Counted from the first letter of the stretch, positions 9,298-17,834 are shown. The stretch: DNA of 64,000 bases from Desulfobacca acetoxidans DSM 11109 (GCF_000195295.1 NC_015388.1:620001-684000), one strand, 5' to 3'. A program made the numbers and translations. Notes: generated by a model from the letters alone, not told the origin.

Positions 9298-10737
9298 ATG
9301 AACTTATTTCAGCCAACCCCACTATTTCCTCCGGATAAAAGCCGGATTAAAGAATACTGTGGTATTTTCGGCATCTATGGCCACCCGGAAGCGGCGCGTC
9401 TGGCGTATTTCGGCCTCTACGCCCTGCAGCACCGCGGGCAGGAATCCTGTGGCATCGTCTCCGGCGACGGTTTCCGGGTGCGGTTTCACCAAGGATTGGG
9501 TTTGGCGCCGGAAGTCTTTAACCAAACGGTACTGGACACCCTAAAGGGGCACCTGGCCATCGGTCATGTGCGCTATTCTACCACCGGCTCTACCCTCTTG
9601 AGGAACGCGCAACCGTTCGTGGTGCACCATGGGGGTGAAACCCTCGCTATCGGTCACAATGGCAATTTAGTGAATGCCACGGAGATCCGCCGCCGCCTTG
9701 AGAAAGAAGGTTCCATCTTTCAGTCCACCATGGATACCGAGGTCATTGTTCACCTCATGGCGCGGCATTTTCAGAAAGGCTTGGTGGAGGCCCTGACCGA
9801 GGCCCTGAAAGAAGTGCGCGGCGCCTATTCCCTGATCCTGGCCACAAAAGACAAGGTCATCGGCGTCCGCGACCCCCATGGTTTCCGACCCCTCTGCCTC
9901 GGCCAACTCAACGGCGCCCTGGTGCTGGCCTCGGAAACCTGCGCCCTGGATCTAGTGCAGGCCGAATATCTGCGGGATGTGGAGCCGGGAGAAATCGTCG
10001 TCTTTGATGAAAACGGCCTCACCTCCTTTAAAAATCTGCCGCCGGCCCCCAAGAAATTCTGCATCTTCGAGTTTATCTATTTCGCCAGGCCGGACAGCCT
10101 CATTTTTGGCCACAACGTCTATCAGATCAGAAAACGTTTAGGACTCCGATTGGCTCAAGAACATCCGCTGGCTGCCGATCTGGCAATGCCTTTTCCGGAT
10201 TCAGGCACCTATGCCGGTTTGGGCTATGCCGAGGGCCTGGGCATTCCGTTCGAAATGGGGGTGATCCGCAATCATTACGTCGGCCGCACCTTTATCCAGC
10301 CCTCTCAAAGTATGCGGGACTTTTCGGTGCGGGTAAAGCTCAATCCGGTGCGGGAGTTGCTTCAGGGGAAACGCGTTGTGGTTGTAGAGGATTCCATTAT
10401 CCGGGGTACTACCTCCCGTATCCGGGTCAAGACCCTGCGGGAGGCTGGGGCCAAAGCAGTGAGTATGGTGGTGAGCTGCCCCCCTACTCGCTACCCCTGT
10501 TATTACGGCATTGATTTTTCCAGCAAAGGCGAACTCATCGCCGCCCATAAAACGGTAGCGGAGATCCGCGATTATCTGGGGCTGGATTATCTCGGGTATA
10601 TAAGCCTGCCGGGAATGGCGGCGGCCACCCGGGTGAACGAAGAGAACTTCTGCCTTGCCTGTTTCAATGGAGACTATGCCGTCAAATTATCGGGAGATTT
10701 CTCCAAGACCTGCTTCGAAAGCTGCCTGGCCCGCTAG
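9298..10737 (+). CDS. purF: Amidophosphoribosyltransferase
   Basis: First enzyme of purine synthesis: it makes phosphoribosylamine from PRPP and glutamine. The 479-residue protein has a 20-residue propeptide ending before C21 in CGIFGIYG, the N-terminal nucleophile of the glutaminase domain, with RYSTTG and HNGNL glutamine-site elements. The phosphoribosyltransferase half carries the PRPP loop VVVEDSIIRGTTS. Cysteines in CPPTRYPC and FCLACF match the iron-sulfur-containing Bacillus-type enzyme. It stands apart from other purine genes and converges with the biotin operon. No purine riboswitch was recognised in the 259 bases upstream. Confidence 0.96.
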   Translation: MNLFQPTPLFPPDKSRIKEYCGIFGIYGHPEAARLAYFGLYALQHRGQESCGIVSGDGFRVRFHQGLGLAPEVFNQTVLDTLKGHLAIGHVRYSTTGSTLLRNAQPFVVHHGGETLAIGHNGNLVNATEIRRRLEKEGSIFQSTMDTEVIVHLMARHFQKGLVEALTEALKEVRGAYSLILATKDKVIGVRDPHGFRPLCLGQLNGALVLASETCALDLVQAEYLRDVEPGEIVVFDENGLTSFKNLPPAPKKFCIFEFIYFARPDSLIFGHNVYQIRKRLGLRLAQEHPLAADLAMPFPDSGTYAGLGYAEGLGIPFEMGVIRNHYVGRTFIQPSQSMRDFSVRVKLNPVRELLQGKRVVVVEDSIIRGTTSRIRVKTLREAGAKAVSMVVSCPPTRYPCYYGIDFSSKGELIAAHKTVAEIRDYLGLDYLGYISLPGMAAATRVNEENFCLACFNGDYAVKLSGDFSKTCFESCLAR

Positions 10738-10804
10738 ACTGCGGGTAATCGACGCCCTGAGCCGTATAGTGGAAGGAATAAACCTGACCGGCTCTCCCTT
10801 TCTC

Positions 10805-11602
10805 CTAATTTTTCACTCCCTGCACCCGGATGACCTCATAAGACGCCGGAATACAGCCATTGCGGCGATAATTGCGCTCATAATACTCTTCCGCCGCAGT
10901 AAGTAAGCGCTTCGGGATAAAAGTCGGCCGGGTAGAGGTCGCCCCCATCCCCTGAATGGCCCGGAGCAGGTTCCAAAAGTCGGGGTGGTATTCCAGCCGG
11001 AGCTCTTCGTGGACGACAATCTGTTCAAAACCGGCTTGTGCCATACAATTGCGCCAGTTAGGGGCGGCGGCGAAGGTCTGCGCCGAAACCTCCGGCAGCC
11101 TTAATCCGGGAAACTTCTGGCTGGCTCGGACCAGGCTGGCAGCCAGTTCGCTAAAAGTCCGCGGCCCCAGCGTCGTAAAGGCCAGGCATCCACCTGGCTG
11201 CAAGCTCTGCCAATACAACCGACAGGCCCGGTCGGGTTGGGAGAGCCACTGGAAGACCGAATTGGCGGTAATGAGGTCAAACCTGCCTCTCACTATCTCC
11301 TCGCCGTCGGCCATCAGCCACTCGATGTTTTTCTCCGCCGCCAATCTCTGCCGGGCAACTTGAATGGCGGCCGGGGCCAGGTCAACGGCGGTGATCAGGG
11401 CCTCCGGGAAGGCGCGCCGCAGCATCTGGGTATAGTGGCCGACGCCGCAGCCGATCTCCAGGATGCGGCTATACTGCCGCCCGTATTGCTTCAAGTCCGC
11501 CAGCAACTGCTCGGCCATAACGCCCTGCACCAGGGCATAGCGATGGTATCCGGCGGCCCGGCGGCCAAAGTTGTGTCCTAAACGATGCTTGTCAAGACTC
11601 AT
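10805..11602 (-). CDS. bioC: Malonyl-ACP O-methyltransferase BioC
   Basis: A 265-residue class I SAM methyltransferase. Motif I is ILEIGCGVGHYTQ, followed by ITAVDL and the FDLITANSVFQWL stretch typical of BioC. BioC methylates the free carboxyl of malonyl-ACP so that fatty acid synthesis can build the pimeloyl moiety of biotin. It is the last gene of the biotin operon, and its ATG overlaps the stop of the bioH-like gene by four bases (ATGA). Operon context makes this call firm; sequence alone would allow other methyltransferases. Confidence 0.92.
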   Translation of the reverse strand: MSLDKHRLGHNFGRRAAGYHRYALVQGVMAEQLLADLKQYGRQYSRILEIGCGVGHYTQMLRRAFPEALITAVDLAPAAIQVARQRLAAEKNIEWLMADGEEIVRGRFDLITANSVFQWLSQPDRACRLYWQSLQPGGCLAFTTLGPRTFSELAASLVRASQKFPGLRLPEVSAQTFAAAPNWRNCMAQAGFEQIVVHEELRLEYHPDFWNLLRAIQGMGATSTRPTFIPKRLLTAAEEYYERNYRRNGCIPASYEVIRVQGVKN

Positions 11603-12288
11603 AAAAATTCCATTATTAAATCATTGACTACCTGAGACTGTGTCACTAAAGGAATGTGGCCGGCCGACGGCAGGATGATGAGGCGGGCCGACGGCAGTTG
11701 CTCGGCCAGAACGTAAGCCTGGCTCACCGGGGTAATCCGATCCCGAAAACCGTGTACGATAACGAACTCCTCCGCCTTCGCCTCGGATAATATAGAACGC
11801 AGGTCTTTCCGGCGGAGATAATCCAGTCCCTGGGCCAGCCAGGCGCCATTGAAGCGTTCGGGCAACAACGCCGGCACGGTCTCTTGCCAATTCCTTTCTC
11901 CCAAGGATAACAACCGGCTATGGAAATCCCGTATAACCTGTTCCGGCTCGGTTGTGAGTCTCTGCCGCATCGCTCGCAGCACCGCCGCCGGGACGCCCAG
12001 ACCATAGTCCGGCCGGCGGCAAAAGCTGGCGCAAGCAGCGATGGTGACTACCGCGCGCGGTCTGAAACCCGCAGCGCAGACCTCCAGGGCCAGCATACCT
12101 CCCAGGGACCAGCCGACCAGGATGGTTTGGCCGGGGTCATGAGCCTCCAACCGTTGCAGCAGCCAGTCCGCTTCCCAGACCGGGAGGTCCGGCGCCCACA
12201 GGTTGACCCGGTCTTGAAAAACGGCCTGCTGTCTGCCCCAGATACGGCCATCCGCCGCCCAGCCATGTAAGAGAATCAGGTCGGTCAG
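11599..12288 (-). CDS. bioH: BioH-like pimeloyl-ACP methyl ester esterase
   Basis: An alpha/beta hydrolase of about 229 residues. It has the oxyanion strand LILLHGWAADGRIW at its start, the nucleophile elbow GWSLGG, a late aspartate in VIVHGFRDRITP and a histidine in SAGHIPL. It would hydrolyse pimeloyl-ACP methyl ester to end the BioC cycle. The frame is open upstream but contains no ATG, GTG or TTG until codons inside the conserved fold. The best start is the CTG at 12288-12286, which overlaps the bioF stop as CTGA and has AAGAGG 8 bases before it. BioG or another esterase type is possible; the fold and neighbours favour BioH. Confidence 0.85.
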   Translation of the reverse strand: MTDLILLHGWAADGRIWGRQQAVFQDRVNLWAPDLPVWEADWLLQRLEAHDPGQTILVGWSLGGMLALEVCAAGFRPRAVVTIAACASFCRRPDYGLGVPAAVLRAMRQRLTTEPEQVIRDFHSRLLSLGERNWQETVPALLPERFNGAWLAQGLDYLRRKDLRSILSEAKAEEFVIVHGFRDRITPVSQAYVLAEQLPSARLIILPSAGHIPLVTQSQVVNDLIMEFL

Positions 12289-13472
12289 GAGCAGGTCCTC
12301 TTGTTCAACCCCATCTCCCGCCCCGCCGCAATAATCTGCTCCGCCGCCCTTGCCAAATCCGCCGGCTGGTGGGCGGCCGAAAGGGAAAACCGCAGCCGGG
12401 CGCTTCCGGCGGCCACCGTGGGTGGCCGGATGGCCACGGCCATGAGTCCTATCTGCCGCAGCCGGGCGGCAAATTCCAGCGATCGCCGGTTATCTCCCAC
12501 CAGCACCGGGATGATCTGAGTCTCACTCTCCAGGGTATCCAGACCGGCGGCTTGCAGTCGTTGCCGAAAGAGCGTGGCCTGCTCCAGCAGATAGTCCCTG
12601 GGTTCCGGCTCCTGTCGGACGATGGCCAGGGCTGCCTGCATGGCGCCCAGGACCGGCGGCGGCAGGGCAGTGGAATAGATAAAAGCTCGGGCCCGGTTGT
12701 GCAGCATGTCGATCAAAGGCGCGGATCCGGCCACATAGGCCCCGAAGCTCCCCAGGGCCTTGGAAAAGGTGCCCATATGGATCTCGATGCCGGCAGACAA
12801 TCCCAAAGCTTCGGCCAGACCGGCGCCCGTCGCCCCCAAGACTCCGGTGGCATGGGCTTCGTCGATCATCAACCAGGCTCCGTAGCGCTCTTTCAGCCTG
12901 ACCAGGTCGGCCAGGGGAGCCAGATCGCCGTCCACCGAGAAGACACTGTCGGTGACGATAAGCAGACGCCTAACTGCGCAGTATTTCTTCAGCAAATCTT
13001 CCAGGCGGTTTAGGTCCCGATGGGGATAGCGGTAAAAACCGGCTTCCGAAAGCCGCATGCCGTCGATGATGCTGGCGTGGTTGAGCCGGTCCGAGAGGAT
13101 GACGTCGCCTTTACCCATCAGGGCGGAGATAACACCTACATTGGCCATGTAGCCGGTATTAAAGATAATGGCCCGGTCCGTGCCCTTAAAATCGGCAACC
13201 TCGGTTTCCACCTGCTGGTGCAGGGCCAGGGTACCCGTAATCAGGCGGGAGGCGGTGCTGCCTGCCCCCCAACGCCCCGCCGCAGCCTGCGCCGCCGCGA
13301 TCAGACGCGGGTCAAGGGCCAACCCTAAATAATCATTGGAAGACAGGTTGAGAAATTCCCGCCCTCCAACTATGACCTTGCCGCCCGGCAGCACCTGATC
13401 GATGACCTGGAGACGCCGCCGCAAATGTTGCGCCTCCAGGGCCTCGAGTTCTGGTTGTAAATCAAACCCCAA
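12285..13472 (-). CDS. bioF: 8-amino-7-oxononanoate synthase
   Basis: A PLP enzyme of 395 residues that condenses pimeloyl-ACP (or CoA) with alanine. Features include NYLGL-like SSNDYLGLA, the GSTASRLITGT stretch, MIDEAHATGVLG (PLP aspartate and histidine) and the PLP lysine in TFSKALGS. Translation appears to start at TTG 13472, preceded by GAGAGGAAGAGAT. The stop overlaps the proposed CTG start of the bioH-like gene. A 135-base spacer carrying two repeats separates it from bioD. Confidence 0.95.
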   Translation of the reverse strand: MGFDLQPELEALEAQHLRRRLQVIDQVLPGGKVIVGGREFLNLSSNDYLGLALDPRLIAAAQAAAGRWGAGSTASRLITGTLALHQQVETEVADFKGTDRAIIFNTGYMANVGVISALMGKGDVILSDRLNHASIIDGMRLSEAGFYRYPHRDLNRLEDLLKKYCAVRRLLIVTDSVFSVDGDLAPLADLVRLKERYGAWLMIDEAHATGVLGATGAGLAEALGLSAGIEIHMGTFSKALGSFGAYVAGSAPLIDMLHNRARAFIYSTALPPPVLGAMQAALAIVRQEPEPRDYLLEQATLFRQRLQAAGLDTLESETQIIPVLVGDNRRSLEFAARLRQIGLMAVAIRPPTVAAGSARLRFSLSAAHQPADLARAAEQIIAAGREMGLNKRTCS

Positions 13473-13529
13473 TAATCTCTTCCTCTCCCATCAATCCCCT
13501 GTTACTCTCAACAGTTGGCTCCAATGGAG

Positions 13530-13576
13530 GGCGGGAATCGCAGATCGGCGTAAGCCAAAGCGAAGCGCATCCCGCC
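13530..13576. repeat. GGCGGGA hairpin repeat, copy 2
   Basis: GGCGGGA (13530-13536) faces TCCCGCC (13570-13576), with GCCAAAGCGAAGCGC between them. It is related to the copy at 9198-9223. Its place inside the biotin operon, between bioD and bioF, could partly shield or attenuate the transcript. Confidence 0.5.
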
Positions 13577-13583
13577 TTCAAGC

Positions 13584-13617
13584 CTCCGAAAACCAGAAAC
13601 CGGAAACTTATTTTCTG
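13584..13617 (-). repeat. Dispersed repeat C, copy 1
   Basis: On the minus strand it includes ATCAGAAAATAAGTTTCCGG and then a TTCTGG block. It overlaps the bioD stop codon. A near match lies at 58569-58600, just beyond pstB. Confidence 0.5.
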
Positions 13618-14369
13618 ATTACCGGTCCGCCAAATCGCCTCCAAGTCGGGGCCGCCAAGACATCCGCCAACGATTCTATCAGGACAGTCTTCCCGGCCTC
13701 ACTCTGCAAATCACTAATCAGCGGTATTTTCCCTAAAATCGGCCGACCACTCAGGGCCTCGATGATCTCCGGGTTGGTGCGCCCCGCCAGGTTCGGGTGC
13801 TCCGGATACTGATTGATAATGACGCCCGCCACCGACAACCCGGCGTGCAAGGCGGCCTTGACGGTCATGACGGTGTGGTTGATAGTGCCGAGACCCGGAC
13901 GGGCCACGATCACCAGCGGGAGTCTCAGCCAGCGGGCCAAATCCAGCACCAGGAAGTCATAGTCAATCAATGGCACATATAATCCCCCGGCTCCCTCCAC
14001 CACCAGAAAATCGTAGCGCCCGGCCAACTCCCGGTAAGCCGCGGCAATGACCTCCAAGTCGATGGTAACTCCGGCCTGGGCCGCGGCCACGGCTGGCGCC
14101 AGGGGAAGTTTGAGAGTGATCGGGGTGAGCCGGGAAAGCGGTTCGCCTAATCCAGCCAGGGTTTGGGCAAAGCGGGCGTCGGTCGCGATGAGTTGGCCAT
14201 CTTCTTCCCGGCAGCCGCTTTGTACCGGCTTAAAGTAGACTGCCCGAACCTGGCGGGAGCGCAACGCCGCAGTCAAACCGGCAGCGATCACCGTTTTGCC
14301 CACATCCGTATCGGTGCCGGTGACAAACACCCCTCGCACCCCTGGAACTACAGGCCAAGATTGAGTCAT
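13608..14369 (-). CDS. bioD: Dethiobiotin synthetase
   Basis: An ATP-dependent carboxylase that closes the ureido ring of dethiobiotin. The P-loop is GTDTDVGKTVIAAGL, followed by VYFKPVQSG, which contacts substrate, and VVEGAGGLYVPL. The length of 253 residues is slightly above the usual 220-240. Its start overlaps the bioB stop by four bases (ATGA). Repeat C begins at the 3' end of this gene, so the last codons are shared with the repeat. Confidence 0.95.
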   Translation of the reverse strand: MTQSWPVVPGVRGVFVTGTDTDVGKTVIAAGLTAALRSRQVRAVYFKPVQSGCREEDGQLIATDARFAQTLAGLGEPLSRLTPITLKLPLAPAVAAAQAGVTIDLEVIAAAYRELAGRYDFLVVEGAGGLYVPLIDYDFLVLDLARWLRLPLVIVARPGLGTINHTVMTVKAALHAGLSVAGVIINQYPEHPNLAGRTNPEIIEALSGRPILGKIPLISDLQSEAGKTVLIESLADVLAAPTWRRFGGPVIRK

Positions 14370-15304
14370 ACAACCTCCTGGACCGCATGCAAACCCAAGT
14401 CCTGCAACATCCCGAGGTCCTGAGATGGCAGTTGGCCTTTAGTGGTTAGGTAATCTCCGGTCATCAGGGCATCGGCCCCGGCCGCAAACATCAGGGGCGC
14501 CAGGCTTCTCAGAGCAAATTCCCGGCCTCCGGCAATGATCAGACGCTTGTGCGGGAAAAAGAGCCGAAAAGCGGCAATGGTCTGGAGGGCCTCCAGGGGC
14601 GCCATCGGCTGGCGATGCTCTAAAGGCGTACCGGGGATGGGCAGCAAAAAATTCAGGGGAATGGAATCGACCTCTAGTTCTCGGATCGTTTGCGCCATCT
14701 CCCAACGCTGGGCGGAACTTTCCCCCAGCCCGAAGATACCGCCGACACAGACCGGCAGTCCTGCTGCTTTGGCTCGGCGAATCGTCGCCAGGCGTTCGGC
14801 ATAGGTGTGAGCCGTGCAGATCTGGGGGAAGAACGAGGCCGCCGTCTCCACATTATGGTGATAGCGATGTACGCCGGCTGCCGCTAAGGCCTTAAGAAAA
14901 TCCTGCTCCACAATGCCCAGGGAAACACAGACTTTAAGAGGGGTAGAGGCGCGAATAGCACCGACAGCCTGGAGAATAGTCTCCTGTTCCTGTGGACTCC
15001 CCACCCCCCGCCCCGAAGTGACGATGCTGAAGCGAGCCGCCCCCTGGGCTGCGGCCTGCTGCGCCGCCCTAACCAACTCTTCCGAGGTAAGCAGGGGATA
15101 CTTCCGAATAGACGCCCGTGAAATACGGGATTGGGCACAATAGGCGCAATCCTGACCGCACTGCCCGGACTTGGCGTTGATAATAACGCAGAGACTGACC
15201 CCCTTGCCGCATCGATCTTCCCGCAGACGGGCGGTTTGAGAAAATATGGCCCAAATGCCGGTTAAATCAAGACAAAAAATGTCCTGCCATTCGGATAACT
15301 GCAT
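14366..15304 (-). CDS. bioB: Biotin synthase
   Basis: A radical SAM enzyme that inserts sulfur into dethiobiotin. The cluster motif is C49-x3-C53-x2-C56 in GQCGQDCAYC. It carries VTSGRG, the LGIVEQ stretch, YHHNVETA and the arginine-containing C-terminal strands expected of BioB. At 312 residues it has normal length. AAGG lies before the ATG at 15304. As the first gene of the five-gene unit, its promoter should lie in 15305-15420. I saw no clear BirA operator there. Confidence 0.96.
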   Translation of the reverse strand: MQLSEWQDIFCLDLTGIWAIFSQTARLREDRCGKGVSLCVIINAKSGQCGQDCAYCAQSRISRASIRKYPLLTSEELVRAAQQAAAQGAARFSIVTSGRGVGSPQEQETILQAVGAIRASTPLKVCVSLGIVEQDFLKALAAAGVHRYHHNVETAASFFPQICTAHTYAERLATIRRAKAAGLPVCVGGIFGLGESSAQRWEMAQTIRELEVDSIPLNFLLPIPGTPLEHRQPMAPLEALQTIAAFRLFFPHKRLIIAGGREFALRSLAPLMFAAGADALMTGDYLTTKGQLPSQDLGMLQDLGLHAVQEVV

Positions 15305-15451
15305 ATTCTGGCCTTACATAAAAACAGTGCTCTTAAAGACGGCAGGCGCGGCCCGCCCTATGAGTAAAATGCCAATAAATTATCGATAATGGAATAGGGA
15401 GGCCCATGGCCGCCGGTTATGTTTAACATGGTCGATGAGAAAAAGATTGTA

Positions 15452-15548
15452 TGAAAACAGTGAGCAGTGATCGGTTAGCAGAAAAAGCATTATTGTGAGC
15501 AGCTACCACGGTTCTGTTTTCGTGCTTCGTGGTGATCACCAGAACATG
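15452..15548 (+). repeat. Dispersed repeat A, copy 2
   Basis: Begins TGAAAACAGTGAGCAGTG, then GAAAAAGCATTATTGTGAGC, CCACGGTTCTGTTTTC, GTGCTTCGT and AGAACATG. The blocks and their spacing match copy 1 (660-759) and the inverted copy 3 (31621-31709). The ends, GAAAACAG and CTGTTTTC, are complementary. Confidence 0.8.
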
Positions 15549-15566
15549 CCAATTTTGTATGAGCTT

Positions 15567-15622
15567 CAAGTTGCGGACTTCAAGTTTTGAATTATGAATT
15601 TTGAGAAGAGATATTGATAATT
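15567..15622 (+). repeat. Dispersed repeat B
   Basis: An AT-richer, diverged copy: TTCAAGTTTTGAATTATGAA followed by TTTTGAGAAGAGATATTGAT. The closest copy is at 57283-57329. Confidence 0.5.
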
Positions 15623-15690
15623 AAATCTATCGCAGCCTTTTCCCAATCTAATTGTCATTATTCTAAATCAACCACAAACCAGGGAAATTA

Positions 15691-15722
15691 TTTACCGGTG
15701 GCACCGGCTTCCAGCCTGTGCC
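15691..15722. repeat. Short dispersed hairpin repeat E, copy 2
   Basis: TTTACCGGT followed by the hairpin GGCACCGGCT-TCC-AGCCTGTGCC (15700-15722). It resembles 2437-2468. The 15305-15950 spacer holds no gene that I can support; it contains this repeat, repeats A and B, and an inverted repeat. Confidence 0.55.
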
Positions 15723-15799
15723 AAAATTATTTTCCATGAAACGCGAAACTCCGAAGGTTGATCCGTATCTGCCAGCCGACCGCCATCAATTGTATCAAG

Positions 15800-15834
15800 A
15801 TTGTCAACTTTAGCAAGCCTGCAAAGTTGACAAT
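15800..15834. promoter_or_regulatory. Perfect 12-bp inverted repeat upstream of slp-like gene
   Basis: ATTGTCAACTTT (15800-15811) and AAAGTTGACAAT (15823-15834) are exact complements around an 11-base loop. A TTGACA lies in the right arm. There is no T-run, so an operator or a stable 5' hairpin is more likely than a terminator. The slp-like start is 117 bases downstream. Confidence 0.5.
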
Positions 15835-15950
15835 AATATGATTGCTCTTGTTAACTTTCGGTATTTCGGTTAAAAAAACATTATACTCTCCCGGTCCCAG
15901 ATTGCGACGTGCGGACCGGATGCCTTCATTTCACCCAGGGAGCTACAGCC

Positions 15951-16520
15951 ATGATTTGGTGTATGAAATCAATTCCTTGCAGACGCGGCGGGTGCGGGGT
16001 CGCTTCGGTTGTCATGATGCTCTTCTTGGTCAGCTCCTGCGCTCCGGTCATCTCCAAACAACTCCGGCAGCAGGTGGACAAAAGCCTCAGTTTCGGACTA
16101 TTGAGCGCCGATCCGGAGAATTACAAAGGCAAAATTGTCATTCTCGGCGGGGTCATCATCCAGACGACCCCGAAACCGGGAGAGACAGAGGTAGAAATCG
16201 TCCAAAAGAACCTGGATTTCTTTAACGAGCCGGAAAATGAGGACAAATCCGACGGAAGATTCCTGGTCCGAGCCGACGGGTTCCTGGATCCGGAGATTTA
16301 TAAGAAAGACCGCAAAATCACGGTGGCAGGAGAAGTGATCGGCAGCGAGACCCGGAAACTGGATGAATTAGACTATCGCTACCCGGTCGTTAAAGCTATG
16401 GAGATGAAACTGTGGCCCAAACCCCGGCCGATGCCGCCGCCCTATTATTGGGGGTATCCTTATTATTGGGGGCCGTATTATTGGGGTCCTTGGGGAACCG
16501 GTCCATTATTGCTCCCCTGA
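15951..16520 (+). CDS. Slp-family outer membrane lipoprotein
   Basis: A 189-residue lipoprotein. The signal peptide ends in a lipobox-like VSSC near residue 31, and what follows matches the Slp/YeaY family: KGKIVILGGVIIQT, GRFLVRADGFLDPEIY and KITVAGEVIG with GETEVEIVQ. Slp proteins sit on the inner face of the outer membrane and are induced by starvation or acid in enterics; their biochemical role is not settled. The C-terminus is unusual, with repeats of YYWG and proline (PYYWGYPYYWGPYYWGPWG). The start is the ATG with GGGAG 8 bases upstream. Confidence 0.85.
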   Translation: MIWCMKSIPCRRGGCGVASVVMMLFLVSSCAPVISKQLRQQVDKSLSFGLLSADPENYKGKIVILGGVIIQTTPKPGETEVEIVQKNLDFFNEPENEDKSDGRFLVRADGFLDPEIYKKDRKITVAGEVIGSETRKLDELDYRYPVVKAMEMKLWPKPRPMPPPYYWGYPYYWGPYYWGPWGTGPLLLP

Positions 16521-16660
16521 TACTAATTCGTTAGCAAAACTGGATGGTTAGTCGAATCTTGCCGATAAGTACTCGGTAAATTCAGTGTATTGGCAACGAT
16601 TGGCTGGATAACTTATGGCTATGACCTCCAACTTCGGTTCATGTCATGCAAGGAGGGTTT

Positions 16661-17173
16661 ATGCCCCTGTCACCCTGTCGGGAGTGTCGCCGTGAAGTCA
16701 GCGCCGAAGCCGTTTCCTGTCCACATTGCGGCGCCCCCCGGCCCGCCGACCAGCAGTGGCGCGGTACCGGCTATGAATGGCGGTCAGAGCGGACTGTCTG
16801 GGGCTACCCCCTAGTTCATGTCGCCTTTGGCAAAGACGCCCGAGGCAAGCGCCGTGTAGCCAAAGGCATCATCGCCATCGGTCAGTTCGCCGTGGGAGTG
16901 ATCACCGTGGCTCAATTCGGGGTTGGCCTGCTCTTCGGATTCGGCCAGTTTATTTTCGGCTTCACCGCCCTGGCCCAATTTGCCGTAGCCCTGGCAGCCG
17001 GTGTCGGCCAGTTTGCCAGCGGTTACGTTGCTATCGGGCAGTTGGTGCTGGCCTACTACGGTCTGGGGCAATTAGGGCTGGCCTATTTTTTGTGGAGCCC
17101 GGACCGGCACGACCCGAACGCCATCGCCTTTTTTCAAAACCTCTGGGCCGACCTGCGCCAAGGACTGTTTTGA
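16661..17173 (+). CDS. Zinc-ribbon membrane protein with GQF repeats
   Basis: A 170-residue protein in two parts. The N-terminus is a zinc ribbon (C6-x2-C9, C20-x2-C23: CRECRR and CPHCGA). After a polar linker comes a hydrophobic stretch (about 72-150) made of about seven degenerate 10-11 residue units built on [IVL][GA]QFxxG, such as IGQFAVGVIT, VAQFGVGLLF, LAQFAVALAA and VGQFASGYVA. The glutamine-glycine periodicity in a membrane segment suggests closely packed helices or a small-solute path, which is inference. I do not recognise a named function. AAGGAGG 5 bases before the ATG fixes the start. Confidence 0.7.
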   Translation: MPLSPCRECRREVSAEAVSCPHCGAPRPADQQWRGTGYEWRSERTVWGYPLVHVAFGKDARGKRRVAKGIIAIGQFAVGVITVAQFGVGLLFGFGQFIFGFTALAQFAVALAAGVGQFASGYVAIGQLVLAYYGLGQLGLAYFLWSPDRHDPNAIAFFQNLWADLRQGLF

Positions 17174-17393
17174 TATTAACAGTAGCCCTAATGTCTAATT
17201 TCTTGGGGTAGGGGAGCGTAAAAACCCTAAGAAATAAATTGACAAGATTTTCAATCGCTATTGAACCTAAAATATTTGACACCAAATAAGACGCCGTCGG
17301 GGATGGGGCGGCTAGCCGCGGGACCGCCAGGGAGGGGAGAAGGCCGGACTGCCTGGATAGGAGGCCGGTGCGGCTTCTATCGTTTGGGTTGAG

Positions 17394-17834
17394 CTATTTG
17401 AGCAGTTTGAGCAGGGTGACGACGAAGGCGGCCTGGCCCAGGATCAGTGGGATAAACCATTTAAGCAGGTCGAATTTAACCCGGTCGATTTTGGCTTCCA
17501 GGGCGGTAAACTTGATCTCATGACGGGCTTCCAAGGCTTTCATCTCGGCTCTGAGGAAGGCAATATCCTCTTTCAATTCGGCTCTGAGGGAGACAATATC
17601 CTCTTTCAATTCAGCTCTGAGGGAGGCGATGTCCTCTTTCATCTCGGCTCTGAGGGAGCCGATATCCTCTTTCAGTTCAGTTTTCAAGGCGCCAATGTCG
17701 GCTTTGCCAGCCACCTCGGCGAGGCGGGTTTCTTGAAGCTCCTGGACGATGGTAACCAAGGCCCGGGCTTGGCGGTCGGGCATGTCGGCCGCGGTGAGGG
17801 CTTCGTAGGCCTTAAGGGTGTCGACAGTGGGCAT
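17394..17834 (-). CDS. DUF1640-like coiled-coil membrane-anchored protein
   Basis: A 146-residue protein with an N-terminal helical region (VDTLKAYEAL), a long charged coiled coil and a C-terminal hydrophobic anchor (about 126-145, FIPLILGQAAFVVTLLKLL). The layout is like DUF1640/CCDC90-type proteins. The coil contains four near-perfect 11-residue units (LKEDIxSLRAE), a hendecad repeat. The matching DNA is a 33-base tandem repeat (17547-17678), so copy number may vary. Function is unknown. It is followed upstream by a smaller coil-plus-anchor gene on the same strand. Confidence 0.7.
   Translation of the reverse strand: MPTVDTLKAYEALTAADMPDRQARALVTIVQELQETRLAEVAGKADIGALKTELKEDIGSLRAEMKEDIASLRAELKEDIVSLRAELKEDIAFLRAEMKALEARHEIKFTALEAKIDRVKFDLLKWFIPLILGQAAFVVTLLKLLK
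17547..17678. repeat. 33-bp tandem repeat inside coiled-coil gene
   Basis: Four units starting near 17547, 17580, 17613 and 17646, each containing GCTCTGAGG and ATxTCCTCTTTCA. Units differ at a few bases. They encode the 11-residue coil units of the DUF1640-like protein. Confidence 0.85.
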
